Assembly (NCBI GenBank): GCA_035461175.1
Contig: DATHVR010000054.1
Location: forward strand, 1-8,008
Length of the DNA stretch: 8,008 nt
Origin: DATHVR01 sp035461175
Lineage (GTDB): Bacteria; Actinomycetota; Acidimicrobiia; Spongiisociales; ZC4RG35
Direction of reading: 5' to 3'
Below are positions 1-6,899 of the stretch, one piece after another (the stretch's first letter is position 1; the number at the start of each line of letters is the position of its first letter). The notes below the pieces were generated by a model. That model worked only from the letters and a program-made list of their open reading frames with translations. It was not told the DNA's origin and did not search any database. Made by a program: the position numbers and the translations under genes.

Positions 1-31
1 CGCGCCATGGCGCGCAATTCTGTCGCGAAAA
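1..31. repeat. Palindromic intergenic repeat, copy 1 (cut by window edge)
   Basis: The window opens inside a palindrome. The sequence from position 1 matches the centre and entire right arm of the perfect copy at 7887-7934, ending in GTCGCGAAAA at 31. The following GCCTC (32-36) is also shared with copy 3 and, inverted, with copy 2. The left arm lies outside the window. The copy sits 44 nt beyond the stop codon of the minus-strand DUF6986 gene, so it occupies that gene's 3' side. Read on the minus strand, a weak CCTC/GAGG hairpin followed by CTTTT (about 44-28) precedes it and could help termination, but the stem is only 4-5 bp. Confidence 0.9.
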
Positions 32-75
32 GCCTCGAGCGAGGTTGGGCGAGGATGATCGCAGGCGGCCCGCCG

Positions 76-1356
76 CTACTTCCGTCCTTCCATGATGCGG
101 AGGAACGAACGAGTCTGGAGCTCCTCGAGGGTGAGGCCGGTGCGCTCCATTGCCTCCTCCTGGGTGATGGCCCCGCAGTTGATCGCCCGCAGGAAGTAGT
201 TGAGCAGCCCCTGGCCGGTGGCGGCGTCGTCGAACACCTCCCCGACCAGGGTGGCCTGGGCCGCCTGTGCGACGAAGTTCGACAGTCGCTCGCCGGCGGA
301 GTCGAGCCCTTCCATGAAGAAGGAGTAGACGGCGGCGTATCGGCTCACCAACTGGGCGGGGTGGAGGTCCCAGCCCTGGTAGAAGGCATGCATCAGCGAG
401 TGGCGGACATGGCTGTAGTGGAGGCGCCAGGCACCATGGACGGTCGACTGCTCGCCGACCGGCATCACGTTGGTGGCGCCGTCGGAGAGCCACACGCCGG
501 TGCCGGCCAGGCTCACCTGCATCACGTCGCGAGCGAAGTCGCAAGCGGGGTGGGTCATCGATTGGTGGGCGGCGGTGATGTTGAGCGAGGCGGTGTAGTC
601 GTAGGTCCCGAAGTGGACTCCCTGGACCCGGCCCTGGCCGGCCATGACATACCGCCGCACCCCGATGGTGCCGTCGGGTTCGATCACCATCTGGGGGGTC
701 TCCAGCATCAGTTCGATCGGGGTGCGGGGCAGGTCGAGCTTGGTCTCCAGTTCCGCCAGGGCCTCGTCGAACACCATCACCTGTTCGATGGCCTGGATCT
801 TGGGGAGGGTCACGACGAAGCCCTCGGGAAGGCCTCCGGCACGTTCCGCCAGAGTGGTCATGAAGATGTCGAGTGTGCGCAAGGATCGCGGCCCCAATTC
901 GGCGGTGAACGGTTTGACGCGGATGCCGATGAAGGGGGGCAGCGTCCCCGACCGGGCTCCTTCGGCCACCGCCTCGGCGGAAGAGCGGGCATGGCCGTCC
1001 TCCTCGTCGTCGGGCCGATTGCCGTAGCCGTCCTCGAAATCGAGCCGGTAGTCCTCGATCGGCTCGCGCTCCAGCTTGGCCACCACGCGCTCGAATACGG
1101 GTTCGGCCAGGCGGGCGGGGACGAGTCCCACCGCGTCGGCGAGAATCCCGGCCTCGGGCGCATGTTGATCGAGGTTGCGCCGGGCGAGCTCTCCCAGCTT
1201 GCCGGCCGTGTCGGGTTTGAAGAGATGGGCGCCGCCGTAGACGGTGTGGACCGGCTGGCGATCGGGTCGCTCGCCCGGATGAGACTGGGCGAAGCGTGCC
1301 GAAGCGGCACCGAGGCGGTCCTGCCAGGCGCGTAGCGACTCTTGGTTGATGGTCAA
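76..1356 (-). CDS. DUF6986 family protein, CitE/HpcH-like aldolase-lyase fold
   Basis: Predicted soluble 426-residue protein that I recognise as the DUF6986 type, found in actinobacteria and often near purine or allantoin catabolism genes (recalled, not searched). Motifs resemble the HpcH/HpaI-CitE-malyl-CoA lyase superfamily: LDFEDG (105-110), GIRVKP with Arg146, LPKI with Lys186, MLETP with Glu219 and GTYDYT with Asp253 as likely Mg2+ ligands, and a C-terminal GWDLHPAQ (328-335) resembling the HPxQ motif of CitE proteins. The start is TTG at 1356: AGGAGG lies 5 nt upstream, and the translation further upstream (to 1596) is low-complexity and antisense to the divergent deaminase. The stop is TAG at 78-76. 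The gene is divergent from the 8-oxoguanine deaminase-like gene. The exact reaction is unknown; C-C bond cleavage or formation with a glyoxylate-like compound from allantoin breakdown is inference. Confidence 0.88.
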   Translation of the reverse strand: MTINQESLRAWQDRLGAASARFAQSHPGERPDRQPVHTVYGGAHLFKPDTAGKLGELARRNLDQHAPEAGILADAVGLVPARLAEPVFERVVAKLEREPIEDYRLDFEDGYGNRPDDEEDGHARSSAEAVAEGARSGTLPPFIGIRVKPFTAELGPRSLRTLDIFMTTLAERAGGLPEGFVVTLPKIQAIEQVMVFDEALAELETKLDLPRTPIELMLETPQMVIEPDGTIGVRRYVMAGQGRVQGVHFGTYDYTASLNITAAHQSMTHPACDFARDVMQVSLAGTGVWLSDGATNVMPVGEQSTVHGAWRLHYSHVRHSLMHAFYQGWDLHPAQLVSRYAAVYSFFMEGLDSAGERLSNFVAQAAQATLVGEVFDDAATGQGLLNYFLRAINCGAITQEEAMERTGLTLEELQTRSFLRIMEGRK

Positions 1357-1361
1357 GTTGT

Positions 1362-1367
1362 CCTCCT
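1362..1367 (-). promoter_or_regulatory. Shine-Dalgarno site fixing the TTG start of the DUF6986 gene
   Basis: On the minus strand AGGAGG stands 5 nt before TTG at 1356-1354. This is the strongest ribosome-binding site in the divergent region and decides the start against longer in-frame options inside the neighbouring gene. Confidence 0.8.
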
Positions 1368-1378
1368 GCTGAACACCG

Positions 1379-1384
1379 ATGCTA
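1379..1384 (-). promoter_or_regulatory. Candidate -10 box for the DUF6986 gene
   Basis: On the minus strand this reads TAGCAT, fitting TANNNT. It would place transcription start near 1372, leaving a leader of about 16 nt that contains the AGGAGG site. No convincing -35 box is seen at the normal distance, so the assignment rests on position and hexamer match only. Confidence 0.35.
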
Positions 1385-1389
1385 GGAGA

Positions 1390-1403
1390 GGACGGTACGG
1401 TCC
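1390..1403. promoter_or_regulatory. Imperfect palindrome, candidate operator in the divergent promoter region
   Basis: GGACGGTACGGTCC is palindromic at 12 of 14 positions (GGAC-N-GTAC-N-GTCC). It lies in the 52-nt gap between the divergent DUF6986 and deaminase genes and contains the candidate plus-strand -10 box TACGGT (1396-1401), which ends 7 nt before the ATG at 1409. A dimeric repressor here could control both directions. No second copy was seen upstream of the xanthine dehydrogenase operon, so this is a suggestion only. Confidence 0.3.
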
Positions 1404-1408
1404 ACCTC

Positions 1409-2764
1409 ATGGCCACTCTCCTGATTCGCCACGCCACTTTGCTCGCCACGATGGACGGCTCCGAGATCGCCGACGGGGGGTTGTTCGCCCGGGACGGATG
1501 GATCGAGGCAATTGGCTTCACGGCCGAGCTCCCCGGGGAGGCCGACGAGGTCGTCGACTTGTCCGGCCATCTCGTCCTTCCCGGACTGGTCAACACCCAT
1601 CATCACCTGTATCAGACCCTGACCCGGGTGGTGCCGGGGGCCCAGAACGCCGGGCTGTTCGGATGGCTCCGGACCCTGTATCCGATATGGGCGCGGATGA
1701 CTCCCGAGCATGTCCGAGTCGCCGCCACCCTCGGCCTGGCCGAACTGGCACTGTCCGGATGCACCACCGCCTTCGACCACCACTATCTGTGGCCCAACGG
1801 CTCGCGGCTGGACGATCTGGTCGAGGGGGCCGAGCCGGTCGGTCTCCGCTTTCACGTCTCCCGCGGATCGATGAGCCTGGGCGAGTCCGACGGAGGGCTT
1901 CCTCCCGACTCGGTGGTGGAGGACGAGGATCACATCCTCGAGGACTCACGGCGGGTGGTCGAGGAGTACGACGATCCTTCCCCCGGGTCGATGCGCCGGG
2001 TGGTGCTGGCGCCGTGTTCCCCTTTCTCGGTGACCACGGACCTGATGCGTAACTCGGTGGAACTGGCGCGGGAACTGGGAGTGTTGGTGCACACGCACCT
2101 GGCCGAGACCGCCGACGAGGAATCCTTCTGCCTGGAGCAGTTCGGAGCCAGACCGGTCGAGTACGTGGCGGGCCTGGGGTGGGAGGGCACCGACGTCTGG
2201 TATGCCCATGGCGTTCACGTTGCTCCCGACGAGGTCGAGGCCATGGCCCGGGCCGGGACCGGCGTGGCCCACTGCCCCACCTCCAACATGCGCCTGGCCT
2301 CCGGCATCGCCCCGGTGGCGTCCTACCTCGACCATGGAGTGCCGGTCGGGCTGGGAGTGGACGGCTCAGCTTCGAACGATTCCTCCCACCTCCTGGCAGA
2401 GGCTCGCCATGCTCTGCTGGCGGCCCGGCTTCAGGCCGAGCGGGAAGGTCGCGAAGAACAGATGTCGGCACGGACGGCGCTGGAAATGGCCACCGCCGGA
2501 GGAGCCCGGGTGCTGGGGCGCCAGGACATAGGCAAGCTGGCCCCGGGCAAGGCGGCCGACATGGTGGCGATCGACCTCAATCGCGTCGAGTACTCCGGTG
2601 CACTCCATGATCCGCTGGCGGCCGTCGTCTTCTGTTCGCCCGGCCGCATCGACCACTCCTGGGTCGGGGGCCGGCGGGTGGTGGAGGACCGACAGTTACT
2701 CGGACTCGACGAGAAGAAGCTGGTCGAGGAGCACAATCGCCTGGCAAAAGAACTCATCGCCTGA
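1409..2764 (+). CDS. 8-oxoguanine deaminase-like amidohydrolase
   Basis: Predicted cytosolic 451-residue metal-dependent hydrolase of the amidohydrolase superfamily (AtzA/TrzN-guanine deaminase branch). The family reaction is hydrolytic deamination of 8-oxoguanine to urate, or of related aminopurines. Visible active-site elements: NTHHHLYQTLTR with His64 and His66, HTHLAE with metal ligand His230 and catalytic Glu233, YAHGVH with His267, and GVDGSASND with Asp318. The segments SGCTTAFDHHY (116-126), SRGSMSLGESDGGLPPDSVV (151-170) and APCSPFSV (201-208) match my memory of characterised 8-oxoguanine deaminases better than atrazine chlorohydrolases or classical guanine deaminases. Length is normal for the family. 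ATG 1409 is preferred over ATG 1379 because homologues begin near MATLLIRHA. Neither start has a well-spaced Shine-Dalgarno site, and a TACGGT box just upstream suggests a leaderless transcript. Fold and deaminase class are very likely; exact substrate is less certain. Confidence 0.92.
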   Translation: MATLLIRHATLLATMDGSEIADGGLFARDGWIEAIGFTAELPGEADEVVDLSGHLVLPGLVNTHHHLYQTLTRVVPGAQNAGLFGWLRTLYPIWARMTPEHVRVAATLGLAELALSGCTTAFDHHYLWPNGSRLDDLVEGAEPVGLRFHVSRGSMSLGESDGGLPPDSVVEDEDHILEDSRRVVEEYDDPSPGSMRRVVLAPCSPFSVTTDLMRNSVELARELGVLVHTHLAETADEESFCLEQFGARPVEYVAGLGWEGTDVWYAHGVHVAPDEVEAMARAGTGVAHCPTSNMRLASGIAPVASYLDHGVPVGLGVDGSASNDSSHLLAEARHALLAARLQAEREGREEQMSARTALEMATAGGARVLGRQDIGKLAPGKAADMVAIDLNRVEYSGALHDPLAAVVFCSPGRIDHSWVGGRRVVEDRQLLGLDEKKLVEEHNRLAKELIA

Positions 2765-2824
2765 GCGAGCAACTAGCGCCAACGCGCAGTAGGTTTCCGG
2801 GCAGAGGCGGGTGAGGGGCTCGCC

Positions 2825-3194
2825 GTGTCGGAAAGGGAGAGAAGAAGCGACGCACGAGCGTCCTGGCGCTGGCGACAATGCTGGCGGTGTTGATGGCTAT
2901 GCCGGCCACTCCGGCGGTTCCGCCTGAGGCCGGTTGTCCGGTCGGACCCTCGAGCCCGGATCGCCGGGCGGAGAGTGGAGCCTGAGGTCCAACGAGGATC
3001 TAGCGGCGGCCATTGCCGCCGAGGGGTGGATGGAGTACGAGGATGCCTTGGCGGCTATCGACGGCAAGGAGGACAAGAACGGCGATGGTTTTGTTTGCGC
3101 CAAGGTTCAATCGGGCGACAAGTGGAACCCGAACTCACCCAGTGCAGGCCTGGACTACTTCGTGTACCGGGACAACAGCTCTCGAGCCGGTTGA
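2825..3194 (+). pseudogene. Frameshifted gene for a small secreted protein with a DKNGDGxVC motif
   Basis: The coding signal is split over three frames. GTG at 2825 has an AGGGG site (2814-2818) 6 nt upstream but meets TGA after 22 codons. One frame over, from about 2839, comes a secretion signal: basic KKRR, a hydrophobic run (SVLALATMLAVLMAM), then PATPAVPPEAGCP; this frame stops about 19 codons later at a TGA near 2983. The third frame, open from 2928 to the TGA at 3192-3194, carries the domain GGEWSLRSNEDLAAAIAAEG, then EDKNGDGFVCAK (EF-hand-like Asp/Asn loop plus Cys), then DNSS near the end. Similar short exported actinobacterial proteins of unknown function exist (from memory). Both shifts have the sign expected of one missing base, near AAAGGG (2832-2837) and near CCC runs (about 2945-2957). 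It is either a decayed gene or one broken by homopolymer sequencing errors; repaired, it would be about 120 residues. Confidence 0.6.
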
Positions 3195-3220
3195 AGCGCA
3201 CCCTGGTTGACGGGGTGTTC

Positions 3221-3291
3221 GAGGCTTTCGCGACAGAATTGCGCGCCATGAAACTCCCCGCCCGACCATCCCGGGCGCGCAATTCTGTCGC
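3221..3291. repeat. Palindromic intergenic repeat, copy 2 (arms separated by a spacer)
   Basis: The left arm GCGACAGAATTGCGCGC (3230-3246) and its exact reverse complement (3275-3291) form a 17-bp stem around 28 nt. Relative to copy 3, about 23 nt (3251-3273) are inserted at the centre of symmetry. The left flank GAGGCTTTCGCG matches the inverted right flank of copy 1 except for one missing T; the right flank after GTCGC has diverged (CAGAACGC). The insert holds its own hairpin arms, CGCCCG (3259-3264) with CGGGCG (3272-3277), whose pairing competes with the inner end of the long stem. It lies 26 nt after the broken secreted-protein gene and 109 nt before the xanthine dehydrogenase operon, so it could end readthrough from upstream. 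Confidence 0.9.
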
Positions 3292-3400
3292 CAGAACGCT
3301 TGGTCGGCCACCGGCCGTCTCTCACCCGTTGGGGTGCGGTGCCACAGGCGGCGGCGACCGCTGGGCCTTGGATACTCGCATCGGTTAGATTCGGGCGCCA
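3292..3400 (+). promoter_or_regulatory. Upstream region of the xanthine dehydrogenase-adenine deaminase operon
   Basis: TAGATT at 3386-3391 fits an actinobacterial -10 box (TANNNT) and ends 9 nt before ATG 3401, so transcription would begin at or just before the start codon and the first cistron may be leaderless, as no Shine-Dalgarno site precedes it. TTGGAT (3368-3373) resembles a -35 box but only 12 nt separate it from the -10, which is too short for a standard promoter. Two small inverted repeats lie further up: CGGCC-ACC-GGCCG (3305-3317) and CACCC-GTTG-GGGTG (3323-3336), either of which could be a regulator site. No gene is seen here. Confidence 0.4.
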
Positions 3401-4204
3401 ATGGAGGTCTACTACCCGCGCGAATTGACCGAGGCGCTCCAACTCATGGATGGAGATACGGTGCCCCTGGCCGGGGGCACCGATCTCATGGTCGAGGTGA
3501 ACTTCGACCACGCCCGACCCACCCGGGTGCTGGCGCTGCGCCGGGTGGAGGAGTTGAGGGACTGGGAAGGGGGCCGGATCGGGGCAGGAGTGACCTGGCG
3601 CCGGATCGAACGAAACGGCCCCGGCGCCCTCGCTCAGGCCGCCCGCACGGTGGGGTCACCCCAGATCCGCAACGCCGCCACCATCGGGGGCAACGTGGGC
3701 ACGGCCAGCCCGGCGGGAGATGGTCTGCCCTTTCTGGCCGCCGTCGACGCCCGCATCGCCCTGGCCTCGGCCGGGGGGACCCGCGAGGTGCCGTGGGATG
3801 AGTTCTTCACCGGGGTGAAGAAGACGTCGCGGCAGGACGGCGAATTGATCACGGCGGTGGTCCTGCCCGACGACCTTCCCGAGCGGCACGAGTTCGCCAA
3901 GGTGGGAGTGCGCAACGCCATGGTCATCTCCACCGTCAGTTGTGTCGTCACCCGGCGGGACGACGGCACCACCACCGTGGCTCTGGGCTCGGTTGCCCCC
4001 ACACCGATCCGGGCTCGCCAGGCCGAGGAGATGATCTCGGCCCTATCGACCCCCTCCGCCTCCGACCTCGACGAGTTCGCCCGGCTGGTCTCCTCCGAGG
4101 TGACCCCGATCACCGATCATCGCTCGACCGAGGCCTATCGCCGTCATGCCTCCGGTGTCCTGGCCCGCCGTCTTCTCGATCGGTGCCTGCGGAGGCGGGC
4201 ATGA
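3401..4204 (+). CDS. Xanthine dehydrogenase-type FAD-binding subunit (CoxM/PucC-like)
   Basis: This 267-residue protein is the flavin subunit of a three-subunit molybdenum hydroxylase: it takes electrons from the [2Fe-2S] subunit and passes them to NAD+ or another acceptor. The N-terminal FAD domain shows LAGGTDL (23-29) and TIGGNVGTASPAGD (94-107), the two pyrophosphate/flavin-binding signatures of the CO dehydrogenase flavoprotein family. The C-terminal domain (about 165-265) ends with the usual DHRSTEAYRRHASGVLARRLL-type helix. I see no cysteine cluster like the extra Fe-S site of 4-hydroxybenzoyl-CoA reductase flavoproteins. Length is slightly short but normal for subunit M. ATG 3401 has no Shine-Dalgarno site; a TAGATT box 9 nt upstream suggests leaderless expression. 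Its TGA overlaps the next ATG in ATGA. It is the first gene of a four-gene operon. Equivalent to PucC of Bacillus or XdhB of E. coli; naming differs between organisms, so no symbol is given. Confidence 0.93.
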   Translation: MEVYYPRELTEALQLMDGDTVPLAGGTDLMVEVNFDHARPTRVLALRRVEELRDWEGGRIGAGVTWRRIERNGPGALAQAARTVGSPQIRNAATIGGNVGTASPAGDGLPFLAAVDARIALASAGGTREVPWDEFFTGVKKTSRQDGELITAVVLPDDLPERHEFAKVGVRNAMVISTVSCVVTRRDDGTTTVALGSVAPTPIRARQAEEMISALSTPSASDLDEFARLVSSEVTPITDHRSTEAYRRHASGVLARRLLDRCLRRRA

Positions 4205-4665
4205 TCGTTTCGTTCCGGCTCAACGGAGAGGACACCACCTTCCAGGTGGCGCACCCTGCCAACTTGCTCGACGTTCTCCGCGACGACCTGGGTCTCCCGG
4301 GGTCCAAGAGTGCATGCGAGCAGGGCGAGTGCGGTTCCTGCTCGGTGCTGCTGGACGGGGAGCTGGTGTGCTCGTGCCTGGTTATGGCCGCCGATGTGGA
4401 GGGCTCCGAGGTCGTCACGGTGGAAGGAGTGGCCCCGGGCGAGGAACTGCATCCGGTGCAGCAGGCTATGCACGAGGCCGGGGCCGTCCAGTGCGGGTTC
4501 TGCACCCCCGGGTTCGTGGTCGCCGCCGTCGACCTTTTCGAACGCGACCCGCATCCCGACACCGAGAGCATCAAAGAGGCGCTGGCGGGCAACATCTGCC
4601 GCTGCACCGGATACGGGGCGATCGTGCGGGCGTTCGAGCGCCTGGCGGGAAGGGAGGCGCCATGA
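4201..4665 (+). CDS. Xanthine dehydrogenase-type [2Fe-2S] subunit (CoxS/PucE-like)
   Basis: This 154-residue electron-transfer subunit carries two [2Fe-2S] clusters linking the molybdenum centre to FAD. The N-terminal plant-ferredoxin-like domain has Cys39, Cys44, Cys47 and Cys59 (CEQGECGSC then SCL). The C-terminal all-helical domain has CGFC (98-101) and NICRCTGY with Cys133 and Cys135, ligands of the second cluster. All eight cysteines expected for the family are present, and length is typical. The start is ATG 4201, which overlaps the preceding stop by 4 nt and has GGAGG (4191-4195) 5 nt upstream; in-frame sequence before it is only the overlap with the FAD subunit gene. The stop overlaps the next ATG in ATGA, suggesting translational coupling and equal subunit supply. 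Fe-S content alone does not fix the substrate; that comes from the large subunit and neighbours. Confidence 0.95.
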   Translation: MIVSFRLNGEDTTFQVAHPANLLDVLRDDLGLPGSKSACEQGECGSCSVLLDGELVCSCLVMAADVEGSEVVTVEGVAPGEELHPVQQAMHEAGAVQCGFCTPGFVVAAVDLFERDPHPDTESIKEALAGNICRCTGYGAIVRAFERLAGREAP

Positions 4666-6899
4666 CGTTCTCGGAGCAGACGAAGGAACGTCGCGGGGTG
4701 GCCGGCGGGGTCGGAGAGTCGCCGCTTCGTCCCGACGGTATCCCCAAGCTCAGGGGTGAGTTCGCCTACGCCCAGGACCTGAATGCCGAGGGGATGCTGT
4801 GGGGGTCGACCGTGCGCAGCCCCCATGCCCTGGCCCGCCTCGTTTCGATCGACATCGCCCCCGCACTCGCCATTGCCGGCGTCCACGCCGTTCTCACCCA
4901 GGACGACGTGCCGGGGCGGGGGTGGTTCGGCCTCGAGCATCCGGATCAGCCGGTGCTGGCGGCCGACGAGGTCCGGTACTGGGGCGAACCGGTGGCGGTG
5001 GTGGCGGCCGACGACTACGAGACGGCCCGGCGGGCGGCTCGGGCGGTGGTGGTCGAGTACGAGGAACTGGAACCGCTGGTCGATCCCGAGGAGGCCGAGC
5101 GCCGGGACGAGGTGTTCCGGCGGATCCGGATCCGCCGCGGCGACCAGGAGGCGCGGGGCGAGTTCGTGGTCGAGGGGTTCTACGAGGTGGGCATGCAGGA
5201 CCAGGCTCCGCTCGGAACCGAGGCGGGGCTGGCGGTTCCCGACGGCGAGGGAGGCGTCGACCTGTACGCCACCAGTCAGTTCGTCCACGCCGACCACGAG
5301 CAGATCATCGCCAGCCTCGGCCTGCGCGCCGATCAAGTGCGGGCCCATCCCACCGGCATCGGCGGCGCCTTCGGTGCCCGCGAGGACGTCAATCTTCACA
5401 TCCACCTGTGCATGCTCGCCCTATACACGGGGCGTCCGGTCAAGATGGTCTATGACCGGTCCGAGTCCTTCACCGGCCACGTCCATCGCCACCCGGCGCG
5501 CATGTGGTATCGCCACGAGGCCGACCGTGACGGTCGCCTGGTGCGGGTCGAGGCACGTCTCCTGCTCGACGGAGGCGCCTATGCCTCCACCACCAGCGCC
5601 GTCCTCGCCAACGCCAGCTACTTCGCTGTCGGGCCGTATCGCTGCGATTCGGTCTCGGTCGACGGCATCGGAACCCGCACCAACAATCCTCCCTGCGGGG
5701 CGATGCGTGGCTTCGGAGCGGTCCAGTCGTGCTTCGGCTACGAGTCCCAGATGGATCGGCTGGCGGCGGAACTGGACCTCGATCCCCTCGAACTCCGTCG
5801 GCGCAACGTGCTCGCCACCGGCGATCCCATGTCCACCACCGGTCAGATCCTGGAGACCCCCATCCCGCTGGTGGATGTCGTCGACTCGCTGATGGCAATG
5901 CCCCTGCCCGATCCGATCTCCGACCCGCGGCCCAACCTCTTGCCCGGGGGGTCGGGGCTGACCACCGATCCTGACCATGTCGTGCGGGGGGTGGGTTACG
6001 CCCTCGGCTTCAAGAACCTCGCGTTCTCGGAGGGTTTCGACGACTACGCCCAGGCCCGGGTCAGGCTCACCGAGAGCGGGGTGGTGGTCGAGACCGCCGC
6101 CATCGAGGTCGGCCAGGGCATGGTGACCGTTGTCGCCCAGTTGGCCCGCTCGGCCCTGGGACTGGGCCGGGTGGAGGTGCGCCATGTCGACACCTCCCGG
6201 ATCGACTCGGCCGGATCCACCTCCGCCTCCCGCCAGACGCAGATGACGGGCGGGGCCGTCTTCCACGCCGCCACCAGTCTGCGACTACGTATCCTCGACG
6301 CCCACGGCGCCGACCATCTCGACGATTCCGGTGCCTGGCGGGGAGATGAGCTCGTCATGCCGATGGCGGATCTGGTGGCCGAGGGATGGGAGGACACCCA
6401 CACTTTCCGGCATCCTCCCACCGAGGCCTCCGACGAGAACGGCCAGGGGCGGATCCACGCCGACTTCGCCGTGGTCGGCCACCGGGCCGTGGTCGACCTC
6501 GACCCCGAGCTGGGCCTGATGCGGGTGGTGCGGGTGGACACCGCCCAGGACGTCGGGAGGGCCCTCAACCCCGAGTCGGTGCGGGGACAGATCGAAGGCG
6601 GGATCTTGCAGGGGGTGGGTCTGGCGATGATGGAGGAGCTGGTTCTCGAAGGAGGCAAGATTCGCAACCCGACCTTCACCGACTATCTCCTTCCCACCAT
6701 CCTCGACGCTCCCGACGTCGAGGCATTGCTCATCGAACAGGAAGGATCCTGGGGTCCGTTCGGAGCCAAAGGCGTGGGCGAGCCGCCCACCATCTCGTCC
6801 ACCCCGGCCGTGGTGGCGGCCCTCCGCGGTGCCACCGGACTGGCGCTGACCCGGGTCCCGGTGCGACCTGAAGACATCGCACTGGAGGTTGCGGAGTGA
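4662..6899 (+). CDS. Xanthine dehydrogenase-type molybdopterin-binding subunit (PucD/XdhA-like)
   Basis: This 745-residue catalytic subunit hydroxylates purines (hypoxanthine to xanthine to urate) at a molybdenum cofactor. The N-terminal a/b-hammerhead domain (about 25-140) is followed by the large Mo-binding domains. Visible motifs: IGGAFGARE (233-241), with Glu241 aligning with bovine XDH Glu802; GAMRGFGA (346-353), with Arg349 matching bovine Arg880; EVGQGM (482-487); STSASRQTQMTGGAV (519-533); and GAKGVGEPP (701-709), with Glu707 matching catalytic Glu1261. Having both Glu241 and Arg349 favours a purine hydroxylase over an aldehyde oxidase or CO dehydrogenase; no CoxL-type Cys loop is seen. 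The start is ATG 4662, with GGGAGG (4652-4657) 4 nt upstream and a 4-nt overlap with the previous gene; in-frame sequence upstream is out of frame with the Fe-S gene and rejected. Length is normal. Cofactor sulfuration would need an XdhC-type chaperone, which is not in the window. Confidence 0.94.
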   Translation: MTFSEQTKERRGVAGGVGESPLRPDGIPKLRGEFAYAQDLNAEGMLWGSTVRSPHALARLVSIDIAPALAIAGVHAVLTQDDVPGRGWFGLEHPDQPVLAADEVRYWGEPVAVVAADDYETARRAARAVVVEYEELEPLVDPEEAERRDEVFRRIRIRRGDQEARGEFVVEGFYEVGMQDQAPLGTEAGLAVPDGEGGVDLYATSQFVHADHEQIIASLGLRADQVRAHPTGIGGAFGAREDVNLHIHLCMLALYTGRPVKMVYDRSESFTGHVHRHPARMWYRHEADRDGRLVRVEARLLLDGGAYASTTSAVLANASYFAVGPYRCDSVSVDGIGTRTNNPPCGAMRGFGAVQSCFGYESQMDRLAAELDLDPLELRRRNVLATGDPMSTTGQILETPIPLVDVVDSLMAMPLPDPISDPRPNLLPGGSGLTTDPDHVVRGVGYALGFKNLAFSEGFDDYAQARVRLTESGVVVETAAIEVGQGMVTVVAQLARSALGLGRVEVRHVDTSRIDSAGSTSASRQTQMTGGAVFHAATSLRLRILDAHGADHLDDSGAWRGDELVMPMADLVAEGWEDTHTFRHPPTEASDENGQGRIHADFAVVGHRAVVDLDPELGLMRVVRVDTAQDVGRALNPESVRGQIEGGILQGVGLAMMEELVLEGGKIRNPTFTDYLLPTILDAPDVEALLIEQEGSWGPFGAKGVGEPPTISSTPAVVAALRGATGLALTRVPVRPEDIALEVAE

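Noticed and set aside
7..1335. 442-codon plus-strand ORF antisense to the DUF6986 gene
   Set aside because: It begins at the ATG in the repeat palindrome, its composition follows the codon bias of the opposite gene, and it shows no recognisable domain, whereas the minus strand encodes clear lyase-fold motifs.
5118..5137. Perfect 20-nt palindrome inside the molybdopterin subunit gene
   Set aside because: It encodes the RRIRIRR stretch, which matches the RIRxGD region common in this subunit family, so repeated CGG/ATC codons explain the symmetry; no sign of regulatory use.
4110..5405. 431-codon minus-strand ORF across the Fe-S and molybdopterin subunit genes
   Set aside because: It lies opposite two unmistakable genes with overlapping start-stop junctions; long antisense ORFs are expected in high-GC coding DNA.
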